42,716 nucleotides of DNA from the NCBI GenBank assembly GCA_025451995.1, contig JANWJE010000051.1, positions 1-42,716 on the forward strand. Reading direction: 5' to 3'. Positions 40,401 through 42,716 of this stretch are shown here, piece after piece (within the stretch, counting starts at the first letter, position 1; each line of letters starts with the position of its first letter). The DNA comes from Parachlamydiaceae bacterium. Its GTDB lineage: Bacteria > Chlamydiota > Chlamydiia > Chlamydiales > Parachlamydiaceae. A program made the position numbers and the translations under genes. Below the pieces are notes generated by a model, which was not told the origin of the DNA, did not search any database, and saw only the letters and a program-made list of their open reading frames with translations.

Positions 40401-41560
40401 TCGATTTTTGCAACATTCGCGAAATATGGGATGATTTAAAACAATCATCCAATTTCGTAGAACGAGAACGCGAAGTTCAAACATTCAATCGCAAGAATCG
40501 GTGGAAAAAACGGGGTATTGTTATGATGCCGCAAAAACATGGAATAGCATTTACCGAGCCTAGGGGAACGCTGAATTCTTCAAGCGCTATTGTGACTGTG
40601 AATATGTCGGACGGCTCTGTGGTTATTCATCAAGGCGCAGTTGAAATGGGGCAGGGTGTTCATACCAAGCTTGCGCAGCTTGCCGCTAACACTTTGGGTA
40701 TTCCGCTTGAATGGATTAGAATAGCCGGCAATAATACTGATTGCATTGCTAATACACCGCCTACTGCAGCATCAACAGGCTTTGATCTGAATGGGGGCGC
40801 CATTGAAAAAGCTTGTGTAGTGTTGCGCGAGCGGCTTAGGGAATTTTGTGTCACTTTGGAACAATACATGCCAGATCAAAGAATTGAAAACTGGCGCACT
40901 CATTGGTCTGAAAAATGGAAGGAAATCATTTTTAAAGCCTGGTTTAATCGGGTCAATCTCAGCGCAGCAGAACTCTATAAGAGCCCTCACTACAAAGGGC
41001 CCTCTTATCATAACCCGAAGGGTAAGCCTTTTCTCTATTTTTCATATGGGGTGGCTGTGACTGAAGTAGAGATCGACGTTCTTTCAGGAGAGTTTAAAAT
41101 CAATCGTGCAGATGTCACTTTTGATGGTTGTAAATCACCTAATCCGGCCATTGATATCGGGCAGATAGAAGGGGGTTTTGTTCAGGGCATTGGAATGGCA
41201 ACGACAGAAGAGCTTGTTTATAATTGCGATGGGAGACTAGTGACCGACAACATTTGGAGTTACAAACCACCTTGTACCAAGACGATTCCTATAGATTTTC
41301 GAGTAAAACTTCATCCGGTCAACCAAGAACGCAATGCCAGAGAATATTTAGCGGAAAAACAAGCTGTAAAATCGACAAAAGCATTCACTGAATCATGTAT
41401 GACTCTGGGTGTATCTACTTATTTCGCACTGACACATGCCATCATCGACGCTCGAAAAGAATTAACCGGAAAAGACGATTGGATAGATGTTCAATTGCCA
41501 TTAACCTGTCAGCGGATCCAGCAACTTTGTGGGATTACAACCGATTCACTGACTTTTTAA
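37403..41560 (+). CDS. xdh: Single-chain molybdenum hydroxylase, eukaryote-type xanthine dehydrogenase/aldehyde oxidase
   Basis: 1385 aa, all three parts in one chain as in eukaryotic XDH/AO. [2Fe-2S] domains: Cys53/58/61/83 (GCGQGGCGACTVM ... NACL) and Cys123/126/158/160 (SQCGFCTPG, GNLCRCTGYRPIL). FAD domain from about 210 (VRSAGSVAGNIFMTRDHAL). Molybdopterin domain from about 575: STQNPNGTQ, IGGGFGAKQHRS, SNTAFRTFGVMQ, VEMGQGVHTK, PTAASTGFDLNGG, NPAIDIGQIEGGFVQG and KAFTES with the catalytic Glu1330. Bovine Arg880 is kept (Arg942), but Glu802 is Gln (Gln832), so the preferred substrate may not be xanthine. The start has GAAGGA upstream. Insertion of a eukaryotic-like gene is plausible by transfer from a host. 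Followed by convergent xdhC. Confidence 0.93.
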   Translation: MKEANAADLNNSYSNELVFWLNGEKVIILNPDPTVMLVDYLHEVGLTGTKIGCGQGGCGACTVMLSHRDPSTGDPVYCSVNACLRPLCAVDGLMVTTTEGIGNVHQGLDPAQYCIAKNNGSQCGFCTPGFVMNTHAYMQQHPEATREELESIYGGNLCRCTGYRPILTGVRTLACNYSAECDQSQKCLVDPAFDVNVKKEFKKIDLDEMPAFTLPSRLLHFSGRGREWFRPNTLEDVMHIKKKFTKAHGRGSVKLVFGNTASGVYPNEKPVCLIDISCIQALNILKKKENGITVGATTTIQKLLEFAASVVKEVGSEKGLGLASLVYHGQFIAGLQVRSAGSVAGNIFMTRDHALRGGAFPSDLFTVFSAMGAQMTIASDQYEGGHQQFNLIDMPATEMLPEDAVIVCFDIPYIRKDEYLQTHRIARRPQMAHPIVNAGFRVCLDEADRVKPEEITLVYGGLATMIHRCSKTERFLQGKKWNSETLRAALAVLKKEVQSFTVPMEEEGITTEYRLQLAETFFYKFFLHVALKRNPEGVKPEYVSAANHDIRNLSTGTQEYFEYPEMFPLTKPIIKRAAFAQASGEIKYTQDIELPVGGYYGAMVISTRPHATFNFTKKTSGLNELKHLLKEKFPEFKDLVTAVDVPEGGTNLIGLGDDDPIFSDGLVTSVGASIGMVLAETISSAKEVVEFVSEECISYEDLPAIITLADAIKNNTVMPMILKSADPDEDINQRLPTIERSGSNQEWLKNPLKPLLGTSAISGTVKTPPVAHFYLETNCALAIPGPYNQITVYSSTQNPNGTQNAVAKALGIRLNQVSIILEQIGGGFGAKQHRSNIVAAQAAVAAHTCNRPVRLLYDRATDMQMIGKHHPYESEYYAAFRDDGKIEAMRLDIKSDAGDTYDCSFAVLDLSLLSADGCYRVDTLQANGSCYRTNKTSNTAFRTFGVMQIWTILETVIERVAFELTKKLGRKVLPEEIREKNMYRNGTPEAYDTTHFDQELDFCNIREIWDDLKQSSNFVEREREVQTFNRKNRWKKRGIVMMPQKHGIAFTEPRGTLNSSSAIVTVNMSDGSVVIHQGAVEMGQGVHTKLAQLAANTLGIPLEWIRIAGNNTDCIANTPPTAASTGFDLNGGAIEKACVVLRERLREFCVTLEQYMPDQRIENWRTHWSEKWKEIIFKAWFNRVNLSAAELYKSPHYKGPSYHNPKGKPFLYFSYGVAVTEVEIDVLSGEFKINRADVTFDGCKSPNPAIDIGQIEGGFVQGIGMATTEELVYNCDGRLVTDNIWSYKPPCTKTIPIDFRVKLHPVNQERNAREYLAEKQAVKSTKAFTESCMTLGVSTYFALTHAIIDARKELTGKDDWIDVQLPLTCQRIQQLCGITTDSLTF

Positions 41561-41565
41561 AAAGG

Positions 41566-42531
41566 CTAATACAGAATATTTTTTTCCCTGATAATTTCTG
41601 CAGCAATGCTGATAGCAATTTCTTCTGGCGTTTGACTTTTGATCGGGATACCCACGGGGCTATAAATACGTTGTAGAAATTCCTCATTAATATTTTCTTT
41701 TCTATAATCTGCAAACATTTTTTCAATTTTTGTTTTACTGCCAAGAAGTCCAATATAACGGAATTCTTTGTTTAGCAACACTCTCAAAGCTTCATCATCG
41801 GTGCGATAACCAAAAGTCATGATCACGACATAATGATTTTGCCCTGGAGAAATTAGGCTAGCCAATTCTTTGTAATCAGCGAGAACATGTTTTTCATGGG
41901 CAGTATGGTTTTCTAACATGGTTTTCAGATTTTTTCTTATATCATATACTTTGATATAAAAATCCATTTGTCTCATGAGATTAGAAAAAGCAAGAGAACA
42001 GTGGCCGCCGCCGATAATTGTCAGGATATTTTTATAACCTATTTTTTCTTGATAAATCCAATCATCCTCTGAACTTATTGTGAAATGAAAATCTTTTTGC
42101 GGGATACTACCATCAAACCGGATCGCGCCCGGGGATAGGGTTAATGTCCCATGACTGTTTTTTTCTAAAGTAGAAATAATAGGATGAATTGTAGTTAAAT
42201 CTTCTGGTTTAAACAGATAGAGGAGAATTGTCTGTTCGCCAGAGCAGATCATACCGCTATTATTTCTCCCTGAATTTTTGTTATGGACTTGTTTTCGGAT
42301 GGCGGAACATTGATTTTCAATCAACTTGGCTTTTGCCATTTCTACAAATTTATGTTCCATGATGCCTCCGCCAATGGAACCTTCCATGTCGCCATTTGCA
42401 TTAACAGCCATAAAAAATCCTTGCCGTCCAGGACTGCTGCCTGAGCTTTCTAATACATAAAGGAGTGTCACCTGGACTTTATCTTGCAAACTTTGGGCAA
42501 TCCATTTCCAAATGAGGAGTTTCTTGTTCAT
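41566..42531 (-). CDS. xdhC: XdhC/CoxI-family molybdenum cofactor maturation factor
   Basis: 321 aa. XdhC proteins bind molybdenum cofactor, help sulfurate it and insert it into xanthine dehydrogenase. N-terminal XdhC/CoxI domain: VLESSGSSPGRQGFFMAV, GSIGGGIMEHKFVEMA. C-terminal Rossmann-like domain: LTIIGGGHCSLAFSNLM, VVIMTFGYRTDDEALRVLL, YIGLLGSKTKIEKM, PVGIPIKSQTPEEIAISIAAE. Convergent with xdh with a 5-bp gap between stops, so it is not co-transcribed but clearly belongs to the same module. No molybdopterin biosynthesis gene is in the window. Confidence 0.92.
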   Translation of the reverse strand: MNKKLLIWKWIAQSLQDKVQVTLLYVLESSGSSPGRQGFFMAVNANGDMEGSIGGGIMEHKFVEMAKAKLIENQCSAIRKQVHNKNSGRNNSGMICSGEQTILLYLFKPEDLTTIHPIISTLEKNSHGTLTLSPGAIRFDGSIPQKDFHFTISSEDDWIYQEKIGYKNILTIIGGGHCSLAFSNLMRQMDFYIKVYDIRKNLKTMLENHTAHEKHVLADYKELASLISPGQNHYVVIMTFGYRTDDEALRVLLNKEFRYIGLLGSKTKIEKMFADYRKENINEEFLQRIYSPVGIPIKSQTPEEIAISIAAEIIREKNILY

Positions 42532-42570
42532 TCAGTTGTCCGTAAAATAATTTTTTGATTATAACCGAAG

Positions 42571-42716
42571 TTCCACTTTTTGATGGTCCGCTTTTTGTAT
42601 CTTTTTGATTCTAAGCATCTTTGCTATTTGCTTTTAGTGTCTACACACACAACTGCGCAAATGCAAAATGCTTAGAATCAAAAATCTAACAAAAATCGTT
42701 GCATCAAAAAGTGGAA
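42571..42716. repeat. Inverted-repeat element at the right window edge
   Basis: Perfect 15-bp terminal repeats TTCCACTTTTTGATG (42571-42585) and CATCAAAAAGTGGAA (42702-42716) enclose a second perfect 17-bp pair TTTTTGATTCTAAGCAT (42602-42618) and ATGCTTAGAATCAAAAA (42668-42684). No ORF inside. About 146 bp in total, like a miniature inverted-repeat transposable element; it ends exactly at the window edge and may continue. Confidence 0.75.

Overview
The window looks like the chromosome of an environmental (amoeba-associated) chlamydia of the order Parachlamydiales. Four things in the sequence point there: topoisomerase I carries a C-terminal SWIB domain; thrS, a ParA ATPase and a homologue of the chlamydial plasmid protein pGP6-D lie together; a prenyl diphosphate synthase is paired with a GlmU-like left-handed beta-helix protein; and there is a candidate inclusion-membrane protein with a bilobed hydrophobic domain. 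The DNA is AT-rich with AT-rich gaps. I cannot name the species.

Layout. 1-5.2 kb (minus strand): dprA-topA, two tiny ORFs and a membrane-anchored helical-repeat protein. 5.3-7.8 kb (plus): parB, a nucleotide-sugar epimerase overlapping it by 4 bp, and a lipoprotein. 7.9-12.1 kb (minus): a class I methyltransferase overlapping an FSA-type aldolase, an unknown protein, and an outer-membrane beta-barrel with a readable promoter. 12.3-18.1 kb (minus): a 985-aa unknown protein with a small partner, a secreted protein, and ung overlapping the pGP6-D homologue. 18.3-22.0 kb (minus): Inc-like protein, ParA, ThrRS. 22.3-23.1 kb (plus): two small proteins and tRNA-Pro(GGG).

23.1-31.0 kb is accessory DNA. 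A 56-bp direct repeat, made of the 3' two-thirds of tRNA-Pro plus its flank, recurs at 29.44 kb and brackets about 6.3 kb. Inside lie an exported-looking ABM/deaminase/SET-like three-part protein and a compact five-gene minus-strand operon: AlbA/Schlafen-type ATPase with HTH, GrpB-GNAT fusion, GNAT-NUDIX fusion, PD-(D/E)XK-like protein, GNAT. Beyond the second repeat are a second GNAT copy, a deletion-riddled copy of the PD-(D/E)XK-like gene and a broken YhcG/DUF1016 nuclease. No integrase is visible.

31.3-36.3 kb: two J-domain paralogues, the GlmU-like/ispA pair and a Fic protein. 36.4-42.5 kb: a polytopic membrane protein, a eukaryote-type single-chain molybdenum hydroxylase (xanthine dehydrogenase/aldehyde oxidase family, 1385 aa) and its XdhC-type maturation factor, an unexpected purine or aldehyde oxidation module for a chlamydia.

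Through the window runs a dispersed family of palindromic elements (7.8, 22.2, 35.1 and 36.3 kb) sharing end sequences and a GTGCGTAA stem. They abut gene ends and starts so closely that they supply a stop codon in one case and Shine-Dalgarno-like sequences in two. Other inverted-repeat elements are at 5.2/10.5 kb and at the right edge of the window.
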